From Chara braunii (Eukaryota > Streptophyta > Charophyceae > Charales > Characeae), in contig BFEA01000128.1 of assembly GCA_003427395.1 (NCBI GenBank), forward strand, positions 2,104,355 to 2,130,358: DNA of 26,004 nt. Direction: 5' to 3'. Below are positions 9,801 through 20,251 of this stretch, piece after piece. Made by a program: the position numbers and the translations under genes. The first letter of the stretch is position 1, and every line of letters starts with the position of its first letter. Below the pieces are notes generated by a model. It was not told the DNA's origin. It made no database searches and saw nothing but the letters and a program-made list of their open reading frames with translations.

Positions 9801-11116
9801 AATGGGGGAGTCATGTTTTTTTTTGGAAGTGAGGAGTTGCTCATAAAAAAGTCTGACATACTCACACAAGGCCACTGAGTCTTTTGCTAGTGGTTTGGAA
9901 GGGTCGTCCGGATGTTCTAGGAGAGTGCTGAGAGCGGAATTGCGCGTGTGGCTGACTGTTGTTGCAGTTTTGCTGGTTAGCCTGTCGGTGTGTAGGATTT
10001 TGTCTATTTGCCTGTTCCTTTCCCACAAGTTATGATTTCTAATCTGTGTGTTTTGTCATTCCTGCATTAATCTGACTCTTCTTCGTTGGACCATGATCTT
10101 AGAAAAGAAGGAGTCTGAGAGATTTTTCTCGAGGGCATCAATTTTCCTTTTCAACTGAATTTCTTCATATTTCCTATTTACCGCCTTGACCCGGGATATG
10201 AGATTAAGTTGATTGGAGAGGAGGGTTAGTCCTTTGTCCAACCATAGTTCATCGTTCTCGAAGAGTGTGGTGTTAGTTCTCCACTCCTCCCACGTCTTCC
10301 ATACCCAATCGACCACTCCGGGGTCGTCGAGTACATGTAGGCTCAGGCGGAACAATCCCTTGCCCCTAGAAGCTTGGAGGCTCATGTTGAACTGGAGTGT
10401 GATTGGCTTATGGTCCGACAGTGGGTTAGTAATGATGGTCGCCCTGTTGGCTAGCTGTACCGCGACATCATTGGTAAGGATGATATCCAGTCTTCTTCGT
10501 GTTAGGACTCCATCTTCCGGGAGGTTGGAGGATATCCATGTGAAGTCGGAGGCCTCTGGATGGAGCGTGCGGAAGGGGTCAAAGAGACTGTTATCTAACA
10601 TGAAATCGTTCAACGCAGCAGCTTCTCCGGGGTGGGATTGGGGGGGGGTGGAATCGATCCTAGGATTAGGGACTGTGTTCCAATCCCTACCTATAACCAG
10701 GAATTGTGTGATCGGGATAATGTTAAAGAGTGAAGAGAGGAAGGGATCTTTTAGGCCATAATCAGCGGGTACGTACACTGACATAAAACACCAGCATTGA
10801 TTGTTGATTTCTAGGATGACCCAACACCAATGTCTGAGCGGGTCTGTTTGGGATTCCTTTTTTAGTGTGGAAAGTTTTTTGTGGATCAGAATACTCGTAC
10901 CTCCTCTGGTTCCTTGGGCTGGGGACCAAACCTCGGTCCGCTCCACCATGCAGGCATGGAGGAGAGCTTTTCGTTTGAGAGTTTGGTCTCCTATAGCGAA
11001 GTGATTGTGATTCTTTCAGAGTGGACCCATGATTTAAGGCGGGCCCGCTTGTGTCGCCTGTTACTGTCAACCAATCCTCTTACGTTCCATGAGGCTACCG
11101 AGAGCCTATCGTCCAT
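6854..11116 (-). pseudogene. LINE ORF2: APE endonuclease, reverse transcriptase, zf-RVT
   Basis: The ATG at 11114-11116 overlaps the ORF1 stop and opens with SVASWNVRGL, the start of an APE-like endonuclease. Later blocks are GGTSILI, FLVIGRDWN, RRLDIILTN and the LSDHKP catalytic histidine box (10949-10056). RT begins with GKCPGPDGLPVEFY near 9630 and continues through KAYDRVNWDF, SLRQGCPLAPLLF and SALADDF (both catalytic Asp kept). The zinc finger CDAC...EDWLHLWWEC lies in the C-terminal frame (8014-6854). Breaks: TAG 10991-10993, a frameshift near 10945, TGA 10056-10058, TAG 9618-9620, TAG 9273-9275, a frameshift near 8925, TGA 8072-8074. The endonuclease nicks target DNA and RT copies the RNA there. 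Catalytic residues largely survive, but the frame does not. Confidence 0.95.
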
Positions 11117-13159
11117 TAGCAGCGTTTAGCTGCTGCCCATGATGGATTGGCATAATGGAAACCCCATTTGGATCGGAAGTGGACATCATGCTCGGCACGT
11201 CCCAGGGGATTTTCATCGATTTGAGGATGTAACTGGAAAAGATGGATCGTTCCTTTGGGATAAGGTCGTCTAGATCTGCGATCACGTCCCCTGAGATCCC
11301 ATCGCCTAACGATGGGAAGAACCGTTGTTTCACATTGGTCCGCTTGAACCAAGCTCTGGGGGCCCAGAGTTGTCCCTTGTCCACGATTGCTGGGTCTGTC
11401 CCGGGAGCCTGTGCAACTTCCAGATACACGCTTAGGATTGGATGCGTCTTACCTGTATGCCCTTTCTTGTAGACTGATGAGCAAGGCATGCCCGGGATAG
11501 GGCGTACGAAATACTTCATGTCTAGCTGTTTTCGTGCTAAGAACAGAAAGTCATTTGGGTGAGGGAAGTTGCTGGAGGTCAGGGACGGGAGGAAAAACTC
11601 GTTCTTGTCATTTTGTTGCAGCAGGATGAGCATACTGTGGTTACATTGCTTGAAGATGAGAGGGGCCGGCACATAGGGTGCATCTTGGTGGGCCGCAGGG
11701 GATACCGGACCCAACAGAATTGGAGATTGCAGAGATTGGGGCATTGGTTCTTTCTGTGTGTTGTCGTGGTTCTCTGCCTGTGTCTGACTGGGCACAGCGG
11801 TAGTGTCCATCGCATTGGACGCACCTATCCCTTGGTTATTCCCAGGGTCCAGCATTTTCGTTGTGCCGACCTGGGTCGGAGTTACTTGAGATGAGGAAGC
11901 TGTGCCCCGGCCTACAGAGGAGTAGGAGAATCCTGCGGTGAAGCATGCCCCACATGGTCCTGCCGCGTCTGCTGTTGTGCTGCCTAAAGCGGCGAGCTCA
12001 ATAGAGCACCATGCCCATTTGTCTGATGTAGGTAGTGGTGCGTTCCCACTGGCATACTGTCTGTTGGCACCCCAGCCGTGTTGAGATGGTTGGGGGCCTT
12101 TCTGGTGGTGGGGCGCGGTATTGCCTGGATTCCAGGTGGGTTGCTTCTTCTTACGGGCTGTGTGTCTGGAGCCCTGATCCCTGTTTGTGAAATCCTCCCA
12201 TGCATATTTCCTTTCGGAGTGTCCTGCTTGAACCGACTGCAACGGATATGCCTGACACGAGTAAGGTTGTTGTGGAGTTCTCCCTTGTTTGGTTCATTCC
12301 TCTGTTCTGTATTCTTCTGCTGTGTGTCCGTTTTTGTAGCAGATTTCACAGAAGGGACAGTCATCCGGTTGATGTCCGTGTCGTTTGCACTGTGGACACC
12401 AGGGAGTGTTGAAGTTGACCAGATCCGCCATCAGGTAATCGGAACTTGTCCATACATTGAGGAGTGATCTGAATCTTTCTTTCGCACTGGGGTGCAAGTG
12501 GTATTTTAGATTCCCCAGTTTGGGGTCCTCTTTGTCACTGATAGGAGGGAATTCCTGGAGCACTTTGCCCATTGCTGCTTCCAGCCCAGTCCTGATGAAC
12601 ATTGAGGCAGCAATAAGGAAGCGCATGGCCATTACCCAGTAATTATTATTTTTGTCCTCTTCTCTTTTCTTCTGCCATTCAGAACAAGATGTCATTTGTT
12701 TCCCTCCTTGAAATTCATTTCCTTTTTCGTGTGAATGAGCCATTCGACCACTTTCAGACTCTTCGCAATGTAAGTCATTGGACCCCTCCCTTCCATGCGT
12801 GTAGTGCCTTTCTGCGTTGTCAATTCTTCTTCTGTCAGCACTGATTCCTCCAGATAACAGATCAAGTCAGCTTTCTTATCGTTTGACCAGTTTTTGGTTT
12901 CGCCTTGGAAGACAACTGCGACCGTTATCTGCTTGAGAAATTCATTTTGGACTTTCTGGAATTTTTCCGTGGGACGAATTTCGATATAGTCGTCCTCCTC
13001 ACTGACGTTGGTTTCTACGTAATCCGATACATCTTGGGAGAAATGATCAAGGAACCACCGCTTCATCAAGTCATTGAGTTTTTGCAGTTCGGCTTTTTTT
13101 TTGTCTGATTTGACAACGGAACCACCAAGTTGAGCAGGTACTTGGTGTTCCGCTTTCAT
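11106..13159 (-). pseudogene. LINE ORF1: RNA-binding protein with CCHC knuckles
   Basis: The first frame (13159-12692) has a Lys-rich N-terminus and a charged helical segment. It shifts frame near 12695 into the frame running to 11106, interrupted once by a TGA at 12294-12296. Just before that stop are two knuckles: CPQC-x4-H-x4-C is complete, while the second, CEIC-x4-H-x4-Y, has lost its last Cys. A Pro/Gln/Thr-rich linker follows, then a more ordered C-terminal block (about 11640-11106). ORF1 proteins of L1 elements coat element RNA. The ORF may start further upstream, since a proline-rich open frame overlaps at 13071-13343. The ORF1 stop overlaps the ORF2 start. Confidence 0.88.
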
Positions 13160-13292
13160 TCTGACGTTGAGAGAGAGGATTAGATTCGAGGGTTGCTTCA
13201 GTTGTGGTAGGAGCCGGGAGGGTTAGAGGGGGGGGTAGATTATCTAGAGCCGCGCGAGGGGGGTGGGGTTGTGGATAGGGGCGTCTAAGAGT

Positions 13293-13315
13293 GGGGGGGG
13301 GGGGGGGGGGGGGGG
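13293..13315. repeat. Poly-G run
   Basis: Twenty-three consecutive G on the plus strand, within the N-terminal flank of LINE ORF1. It could form a quadruplex. Its length may be inaccurate because such runs sequence poorly. Confidence 0.9.
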
Positions 13316-13631
13316 AGGGGGGTTGAGGGAGCCGATAGATCAAGGTAGCAGCAGGAGGGAGGGTGAATGGGATGAGAGAGGGAGTGGAAGAAGGGCCGGG
13401 CTGGTCCCCTGTATTTGAGGTGAATTGTCAGTGAGTGAATGCAATTATGTCGACGGAACAAGGCAAGGATTCAAACTCGTAGCGAATAACTGCTACAATG
13501 TTGAGGAGATAATGAATTAGTGAAATTATGAGAGGAGTAAGTGGCGGACTCAGTAATAGTTGTGTGGTTAGTGACAATGGAGAATACCACGAGGGACAGG
13601 GCTGCTTAGTACTTACCAGTGGTAGAAAGAA

Positions 13632-13850
13632 AGTCCGGTGACTCTGATAATATCCAATAATAATAATAAAAAAATAGTGTCGGGGACAAACCGACGTATC
13701 AGTGGTAAAAAGAATGCAGCCGAAGCGGTACTACCAATGATAACATAATGAATTCTGGTAACACTTGATAAGATCCAATAATAATAATAAAGAATAGTGT
13801 CGGGGACAAACCGACGTATAAAAAATAAAAAGAGTGCAGACAAAGCAGTA
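13632..13850. repeat. 120-bp tandem duplication with internal hairpin
   Basis: Two diverged units lie exactly 120 bp apart: GTGTCGGGGACAAACCGACG begins at 13677 and again at 13797. Each is preceded by a TCCAATAATAATAATAA block and followed by an AAAAGARTGCAG block. Within each unit GTCGG and CCGAC form a 5-bp stem around GGACAAA. Tandem promoter-like units occur in some LINE 5' regions; that role here is only a guess. Confidence 0.85.
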
Positions 13851-15098
13851 GTGAATGGCCCAGCCGTTTGGAAAAAAAAAAAAAAAAAAAAAGGGGAATA
13901 GTGTTACCGAAAAAAAAGGAATATTGAGGGGGTAATTAATAAAGAGTGAGGCGGAGGATTAGGGAGGTAGAGAAAACTTCGGCAATATTGAGAGGGATAT
14001 AGTAGCGACGGCCTTTTACCTCGGAAAGTGAGTGCCAGTGCTAACAGCGTCTACGGAGGTGAACCGATCGACCAGGGTCCGGGGTTGTCGTCCCGGGCGG
14101 GTAGTGACTAGAGATGGCGGGGGGGAGAAGTCAGGGGAGGGGAAGGCTATACAGGTGGGAGAGTAGCAATGGTCGAGAGGGGGGGTAGGGAAGCCGATCG
14201 GGGTAATGAGGGTGGGGGGTGGGGGGAAGTGGGGGGGGCAGCGGGAGGTGTCAAAAAGTAACGGGGGAACACGTAGTGGTTACAGTTAGACCGCCGTTAT
14301 GGGGGTGGGGTCGGGTACATGTAGTTGTAGATAATGGAGATGGAGGGATCTACCTAAAAGGTTGAATCTTAGTAAAGGATTAGTGATACTGAAACATGAC
14401 AAGCCACAACTGTTAATAATCCGCTTAACGAAACCGATGAAAACCAGAGAAATAATAGTCGAGATAGGAAGTCAATAGAGTTATAGGGGGGAGCTTGGGC
14501 GGACGAATGTAGGGTGGGAGTGAAGCGGGGAGTCGGCAATATGAGCGCCGAACTTGCAAGGGGGGGAAGGAGATCGGTGGTTAGGGATTTAAGGGTGGGT
14601 TAGTTAGTGCGGAGGTGGGCGAGGGCGGAGATCAGGAGGGGTGAGTGGGGGAGAGAGTATGGTAGAGAAGTGGAGTATAGGTAGGCAAGGGGCTTCACAT
14701 CGCTGTGGAAGTACGTGTGAGGGAAAAGAATGGAAAGGTGGTGATGGCCGAGGAAGTGGGTGAGAGAAGGAGGTGGGGAAGAGATGGGAGGGAGGCGAAT
14801 GGGAGTCGTGTGCAGGGCGGGATCGTGGGGGGGGGCGGTTGTAGTCTAAGAGAGGAGGTTAGGCGATGATATAGGGATAGGTACCGTGGGAGTGGAAAGT
14901 GTCTATGTTTGTGGGGGAGGAGGGGAGAGGGGTGGGTAGGAGTTTGAGGGGGGGCTGTTTGCTGTAGAAGCGGGTGGGAGCATGAGATGGGGACAATGAC
15001 AGGGTGGGGCAGTGGAGCATATGTGAGTGGGGAGCTGTAAGGTGCTGTAGACGATCGTGTGGGAAGTAACTCTGGAGGGGTGGTGATGGCCGGTAGGG

Positions 15099-15143
15099 NN
15101 NNNNNNNNNNNNNNNNNNNNNNNNNNNNNNNNNNNNNNNNNNN
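15099..15143. other. Assembly gap (45 N)
   Basis: Unresolved bases directly followed by a 51-G run (15144-15194). The gap is most likely a collapsed or unsequenced part of the same G tract. Confidence 0.99.

Positions 15144-15194
<51 letters not shown>
15144..15194. repeat. 51-bp poly-G run next to the gap
   Basis: Uninterrupted G on the plus strand. It translates to polyproline on the minus strand, which explains the open frame there. The true length is unknown because of the adjoining gap. Confidence 0.9.
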
Positions 15195-15195
<1 letters not shown>

Positions 15196-15718
15196 GGGAC
15201 AGGGGTGAGGTGGGAGGGGGGCGAGAGGGGGGCCGGGTATGGAATGGGTCCGTGGGCAAGGGCGAGGGGGGAACGGAGTGGAGCTTCAACTGGGCAAGGG
15301 GTAGGGTGTCGTGGGAGTGGAAGAAGGGTTAGGGTCGGCGTAGTGAGAATAGTGTGAGCCGAGAGAGACCGGGTTCATATTAGGCAGTCGGGTGAACGGG
15401 GGAGGGAAGGATTTCTTCGAGTTAACATTGGTGTTTGGGTACGGGGCGAGGTGATGGGCAGGTGCCTGTCGCCAGAGCGGAGAGTAGGGGCGAAGCGATT
15501 TGAGCTCCGGGGGGGAGAATGAGAAAGTGGGGAGGTACCTAATGGGGAAGGATGGCATCGCACCGCTCGAGAGAGCCAAAGACCAATGTCGAGTAAGAGC
15601 GGCGAGCCTCCGCAATGATGACGCCGATAAGTGAGGGGCTGTCCTGATGATGAGATTTCGTCCGATGACTCGCACCGCATGGGGAGTTCAGAAAACGAAG
15701 GGAGTTCGTTACCCTCTT

Positions 15719-16160
15719 GCTCCGATGTATGTTGGCAGAGATTCGATGAAGGTGCACTCCACTTAAGTAGACAAAAGGTCGAATTTTCGCCCGCTGGGCC
15801 ACCTTTCTCCGTCCTCCTTTCCAAATGGAGAAGGGGAGGAGGTGGGCCGACAAAAGGTGAAAAGGAGTTCGTCTCGGCTACGGCTACGAAAGCAATGTCC
15901 TTTCCTCAGAATAGTGATCAGAGACTATTCCTGATCGTAGGAAATTGTCGTCACACCGCTCGGTCAGGTGAGACCCAACGCCGGGAGATGCAGTGGAAAC
16001 GTAGATAGGTGGTTCCTCTCGCGCTCCGATGCATGCTGGCGGATTATCCTTGCCTATACAAAAGGCTTGGACTGGGCGAAAGCTCATATTCCGCGTGCTG
16101 GGCCCCGTTCCTCCAACCTACTCCCCGGAAGGAGAGTGGGGAGGTGGTGGGCCAGCGTAC
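15719..16160. repeat. Diverged direct repeat, offset about 304 bp
   Basis: GCTCCGATGYATGYTGGC occurs near 15719 and near 16023. In both copies a GCTGGGCCNC block follows about 73 bp later (near 15792 and 16096), then a purine-rich GAAGGRGAG...GGGGAGG...TGGGCC segment. Each copy can fold TGGGCC...GGGCC(A/G) into a hairpin. The sequence between the conserved blocks is diverged. Confidence 0.6.
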
Positions 16161-16277
16161 GGAGTCACAGCTTGAGTCGCCGCAGTTACGATACCGTTGT
16201 GCGATGCCCAAAAAAACAAAGAGAGATCGGTCCTCTTCCGGGCATGATCGCCTCGTTGTTTAGATCCCTCTAGCGGA

Positions 16278-16402
16278 GCACTCAGACCGAGTGCTAAGCT
16301 GGTAGTTCTGTTTAGGTCTGGTTAGGCAAATCCTGAGTTGAACGAGGAGGGGGTGGTCCCCGAGAGTACGGCTACTACCACGGAAAACGGCCGTAGTGGT
16401 AG
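16278..16402. other. Pair of hairpins of unknown role
   Basis: GCACTC (16278-16283) pairs with GAGTGC (16289-16294) around a 5-nt loop. CTACTACCACGG (16372-16383) pairs with CCGTAGTGGTAG (16391-16402), with one mismatch and one G-U pair, around a 7-nt loop. Together they suggest a structured RNA or an element end. I do not recognise the family. Confidence 0.45.
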
Positions 16403-16589
16403 GTTGGCAGCCATACCGCTACTCCTCCCTTCTAGGTAGGTAGAAGCAGTGGGTAGCTATGGTGTGATAGACCTAGCAAGCAAGCCACGCGAGAGCGCAG
16501 GCGAACGGAGCGCCGCAGAAGTCGCGTGCCTTCCCCCAGAAAACTCATTTTTCATGAGTGTACGCCAGGGCTTCGGATTTCAGGGCTTC

Positions 16590-17215
16590 GGATTTCAGGG
16601 CTTCCCTGTAACGTTAGCACTTCTTAGAATGTATCTGGCTGCCCTTGTGGGCACAGTGGATGAATCTGAGGGCAATCACATTCAGAGCTTGGTATCTCTT
16701 TTCCCCTTTGTTTTTTTTGTTGAAGCAGTATCTCTGCTGTTTGTGCTTCTGCTCCCCCTGGGAGACGGGGAGCATTCAATGCTTGCCAACCGTTTCATTT
16801 CCAGGGCTTCACTGTGATGTAGCACTTTCCAGAATGTATCTGGCTGCACTTTGGTGCAGCAGAGGATGTATCTGAGAGCAATCACGTTCAGAGCTTGGTA
16901 TCTCTTTACCCCCCCTTTTTTTTTTTTCTTTTTTTTTTTTGGAAGCAGTATCTCGGCTATCTCGGCTGTTTGTGCTTCTGTTTCCCGTGAGAGACGGGGA
17001 GCATTCAATTAGTGCCAACCGTTTCAATTCCGGGGCTTCAATGTGACCTAGCACTTTCCAGAATGTATCTGCCTGCACTTTGCTGCAGCAGTGGATGTAT
17101 CTGAGGGCAATCAGGTTCAGAGCTCTTTGTTTTTTTTTGTTTTTTTGTTTTCCTTTTGAAGACTCTTGGCTGTTTGTGCTTCTGCTCCCCGTGAGAGGAC
17201 AGGAGCATTCAACGA
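16590..17215. repeat. Three tandem units of 205 and 229 bp
   Basis: GAATGTATCTG recurs at 16627, 16832 and 17061. Each unit runs GGGCTTC..., TAGCACTT, GAATGTATCTGSCTGC, TGTATCTGAGRGCAATCA, TTCAGAGCT, a T-rich tract, then GCTGTTTGTGCTTCTG and a GGGGAGCATTCAA-like end. The T-tracts differ most in length. On the minus strand much of each unit is open (a 163-codon frame 17300-16809 and a 108-codon frame 17008-16682) with the same peptide motifs, such as ADTFWKVL and IECSPS. A short 15-bp repeat (TTCGGATTTCAGGGC) lies at the left edge. This is tandem sequence of unknown origin; a repeated coding exon is possible but unproven. Confidence 0.85.
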
Positions 17216-17299
17216 GATCTTTCAAGACCGATCTGGCTTCACTTCTGCCCAGGCCATTTTTGAGCGGAGACGAAACTTCGTAGTAATAAAATAAATACA

Positions 17300-17550
17300 C
17301 GCAGCTAACTAAATGCCATAAAGGCTGCGCGTACTCGGGCTTGGTTGGTGGTGATTTCTATATGTACGTTCACGAATCGATGGCAGAGGGCGCGGCCTCT
17401 CGACAACCGGATTTCTGGAAGTGCCGGCCGAAGCTTGAAACTCTGCTGAGTGGAAACGAGAAAACTATGGCCTCTTTACATTCCAGCTGCTGGCAGCAGG
17501 TCCAGAATATGGGCGGTACCTGTGCCAAGCATCAAATGTCCCATGTTGGT
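17300..17550. other. Unassigned sequence
   Basis: No recognisable gene or RNA. The only open frame (from 17341 on the plus strand) has no domain and runs into the MITE-related end at 17551. Confidence 0.4.
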
Positions 17551-17634
17551 TCCCGCCCCCTGCAGGCTCGGCAAAAATCAGCGCGCAGGGCATATTCAGG
17601 CTCGGCTTCAATAGCTGGGCCAAGTACTGGTGGT
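17551..17634 (+). mobile_element. Right-end fragment of a MITE related to 25091-25306
   Basis: ATAGCTGGGCCAAGTACTGG (17611-17630, then TGGT) matches the right terminal repeat of the 25-kb MITE with a few changes. The preceding 60 bp align loosely, with shared GTCCCGC/GTTCCCGC, CAGGGC and GGCTC blocks. No left terminal repeat was found, and the terminal TTAA is replaced by TACA. This is a truncated or decayed copy. Confidence 0.65.
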
Positions 17635-17639
17635 TACAT

Positions 17640-20250
17640 CATGACAGAACCGATTATTTTGTCCATTGGATCCTGAGGCTGTGGCCTTTACTCTGTCCGT
17701 CCAGAGGGTCATTTCTTTCCCATAGGACTGCCTGTATTTCCCACCCGGTCGTCGAGCTCTCTTCTGCCTGTAGCCCAGCCAGCTTCCTAGAATTCCATTC
17801 TACACCCTCTTTTCCTGTATGTCTACTGCCTCCCTCAGTCCATCCCATTTCCAGGCTACTGCAGTCCTTCCCTGTGGCTCTGTCCGCTCCCTCCCATGTG
17901 TCTGCTAAGGCGGGATCTTGTTTCCTACGCTTTGGATGCCTATTCCCCTTCTTCGCTGTCCCGATCCTCTACCTTTGTCCCCTACCCTCCCAACCCTCCC
18001 ATCTCCCCACTGTGCCGAACCTGTTTGCAAGGGCCCTATTCCGGTAGCGGTGAGAGAACCACCAGGATTGAGGCCTTGTCTGTCAGGCTGCTCCGTCCAT
18101 TGGTAGGGAGCAACACCTGCCAGGAAACGGCCCCAGCGCCCTTTAAATGCATCAACTAACTACAATGTTGGTTTCCCCTTTGGACCTTTGTTTCTGAGAT
18201 AGTAGCTTTTCCTCTCATGTTCTGGAGCCTGAATTTCCCATTACGGTAGGGCTGTATGTATCACCCACCCTATTCCAGTGCTCCTTAGTTCCACTGAGTC
18301 ACTGACGCAATGCATATGCAGCCCCCCTGTATCCCTGACATGTTCCCAGTAGACTGTCGCTGTTATTTGGAATCCTTTTTTTCTGTTTTTAACGAAAAAA
18401 CGATTTTTTTTTTATTTTTTTTTTCCCCCCTGGACCAACTCCCCAACGCAGTGCATAAACGTTTGTACCTGGGAAAAAAAGAGGGAAATTCAGGGGTGGC
18501 AAGGCCTCCAACCTTTCACCCCAGTTGCAACCCCTCCCCTGTAGAAAAAGGCCAGTTGATAAATACCAGTTGTGATCAAAGATAATAGAAGAACTGTGTA
18601 GCTAATTCCTTCCATACTACATACCACAGATCCTTTTTTTGCTTTTTTTAATTGGAACAGTGCACCAAGCCACAGATCATATTCAAAGAAAGGTTTAAAA
18701 ATTCTAATCTATCAAAAGATTCAAAATCCATCTCACAAACACTTCAGAAAGAAAAAGTTAAAAACTTTGTTGCGGAACAATCCCTACACCATATTACAAC
18801 CCGGAATCTTGCACTCCTTCCCTAGAAAACAAGGCGAATGCAGTATGAAGTATCGCCACTTTTTCCCCATTTTCCCATGCTGCATGTCCTGTAGTCTCTT
18901 TTCTTCTTTCTTTCTTTCCTTCTAGATTCAAAGCGGAGACTCTTTTCTTCTTTCTTTCCTAACAAAAAATTGGACCATTTCTAGATTTATGTGTGTCTTC
19001 ATTCTATCTTTCCAATTTTAACGCATGCCTCGAAGGGACCAAAGTGGAGATTTACCCCATTCGGGTCGACCTACCTAAAGGTTCTTGGCACCCTGAGGCT
19101 GCAACTGCAGCTCCGTACATTGTGGCTTTCCTTTCTTGACTCCATTCATCATCATGCCTATTTTTAGTGCGGCAAGCACAGCAGTGGTTTTCCAAACACT
19201 GCTTCATGATAGAAGCTTACTGGCATTGTGATTCACAATCCAAAAAACAATCCAGGATGCCTTGCTTCGGTACCTCAGTGGGTCTACGAACTGGATTTTC
19301 GCCAGTATGTTACGTGTTCAAGATTTCTTCCCACCTCCTTTTTTTTTTTTTTTTAACCCTTTGGTGAGGCCTCTATCTCGGCGGTGGTGAGAGAACCGCC
19401 AGGAGACTTCCGATATCAGCACCTCCAGCAGACCTGGGGTCCATTAAAGGACCACTACGTTTGATGTTTCATTGGCAGGCATCGAAATTCGAGTTCGGAG
19501 GCCAGGAGCCCCCGTGAAAAATAATATAAGGGGCTGCCCGATGCCTATTTTTTAGGAGTAGGTCACTTTTGCGACTGGGCGTCCAGTGAGAAAGGTAGTG
19601 GTGACTAAGGGAAGATGCATATGAATGCAATAAGGCCATAGAGGCAAAAATGCATGTCCCTATGCAGCGTAGAATATGGCATGAGAAGGATAGCATCGAC
19701 ACACAGAGAGCCATGATGGAGACGATGCGTACGGTAAAAAACAGGCACTTGATAATACTCAAATGAAGCACGAAAACTGTGCCATGCTGGCATGTCCCTA
19801 TGCAGCGTTTCATCCGCCCACCAGAAGCGGAATCATCCAGGGACTGTGAGGTCCCTACCCAATGAGTGAATCGACCTCGTATTTATACGAAAACAACTAT
19901 CTACCGATATGTCCAAAGGACAATCCATACAACAATCTTTTCACCCTTCGACGCACGTAGCTTTGCAAACAAGTCGTGGTGGTTTAGAAAAAGAGACTCT
20001 ACGTACTTCCTACTATACCAACACATTCGAGTTTGAGACTTTCTGTATCCTGGGGCCAGGTCCCACCAGCGGAGGTTTTGTTCTGGGGTAGGGGATCTCC
20101 GTTGTGTGTGACATCTTTTCTCACCACGGATATAGAGCGATCGTAGGGTGCATAGGCGGGCAGGTCTTTCGCAAAGCAATCTGGGGTAAGGGCGCCTAGG
20201 CGGTTTTCCATTGGCCAAACATTTCGCGACATTTTTGCTGACAGGTGTAG
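17640..20250. other. Non-coding stretch with scattered repeat fragments
   Basis: No credible gene; the open frames are short and without domains. It holds repeat copy B (18096-18135). GGTGAGAGAACC(A/G)CCAGGA occurs near 18047 and again near 19388. The 18-bp CATGTCCCTATGCAGCGT recurs at 19653-19670 and 19791-19808. CTCTTTTCTTCTTTCTTTC is duplicated near 18896 and 18942. Poly-T runs lie near 18407-18424 and 19338-19354. Confidence 0.55.
18096..18135 (-). repeat. Interspersed repeat copy B
   Basis: Same orientation as copy A at 6282. It shares CATTGGTAGGGAG and CAACACCTGC with the family and is more diverged after that. Confidence 0.6.
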
Positions 20251-20251
20251 A

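Larger units (their letters stand above)
6550..13159 (-). mobile_element. L1-type (plant-type) LINE, nearly full length, inactivated
   Basis: Read on the minus strand: ORF1 with CCHC knuckles (13159-11106), ORF2 with APE-type endonuclease, RT and zf-RVT (11116-6854), a 3' UTR of about 270 nt, and a poly(A) seen as a 30-T run ending near 6580. The APE endonuclease upstream of RT, CCHC-type ORF1 and zf-RVT tail are the arrangement of plant L1 elements. Inactivation is modest (about two frameshifts and a handful of stops), so it is younger than the gypsy fossil. The 5' boundary is uncertain; the G-rich DNA up to 16.4 kb could be part of its 5' region. Target-site duplications were not found. Confidence 0.93.
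13160..16440. other. G-rich non-coding region upstream of the LINE
   Basis: From about 13200 to 15550 the plus strand is markedly G-rich (C-rich on the LINE sense strand), with G runs at 13293-13315 and 15144-15194 and many GGGG tracts. It also holds an A run at about 13872-13892 and AAT-rich blocks. Minus-strand open frames here are Pro/Ser low complexity and differ in frame. It may be a long LINE 5' UTR or a distinct repeat; the sequence alone does not decide. From 15550 to 16440 base composition becomes balanced and hairpin-rich. Confidence 0.5.

Noticed and set aside
10213-10761. 182-codon plus-strand open frame
   Set aside because: It is the antisense shadow of the LINE endonuclease.
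13613-13843. 76-codon minus-strand frame with repeated peptide
   Set aside because: The repetition is explained by the 120-bp DNA duplication (40 codons) keeping frame by chance; no domain.
14903-15289. Proline-rich minus-strand open frame
   Set aside because: It is the poly-G run and assembly gap read as polyproline and unknown residues.
15647-15670. CTGATGATGAG near 15648 as a hammerhead core
   Set aside because: No stem II and no GAAA at the required place.
15286-15853. Minus-strand frames of 104-149 codons
   Set aside because: Ser/Pro/Arg low complexity in three mutually overlapping frames, no domain.
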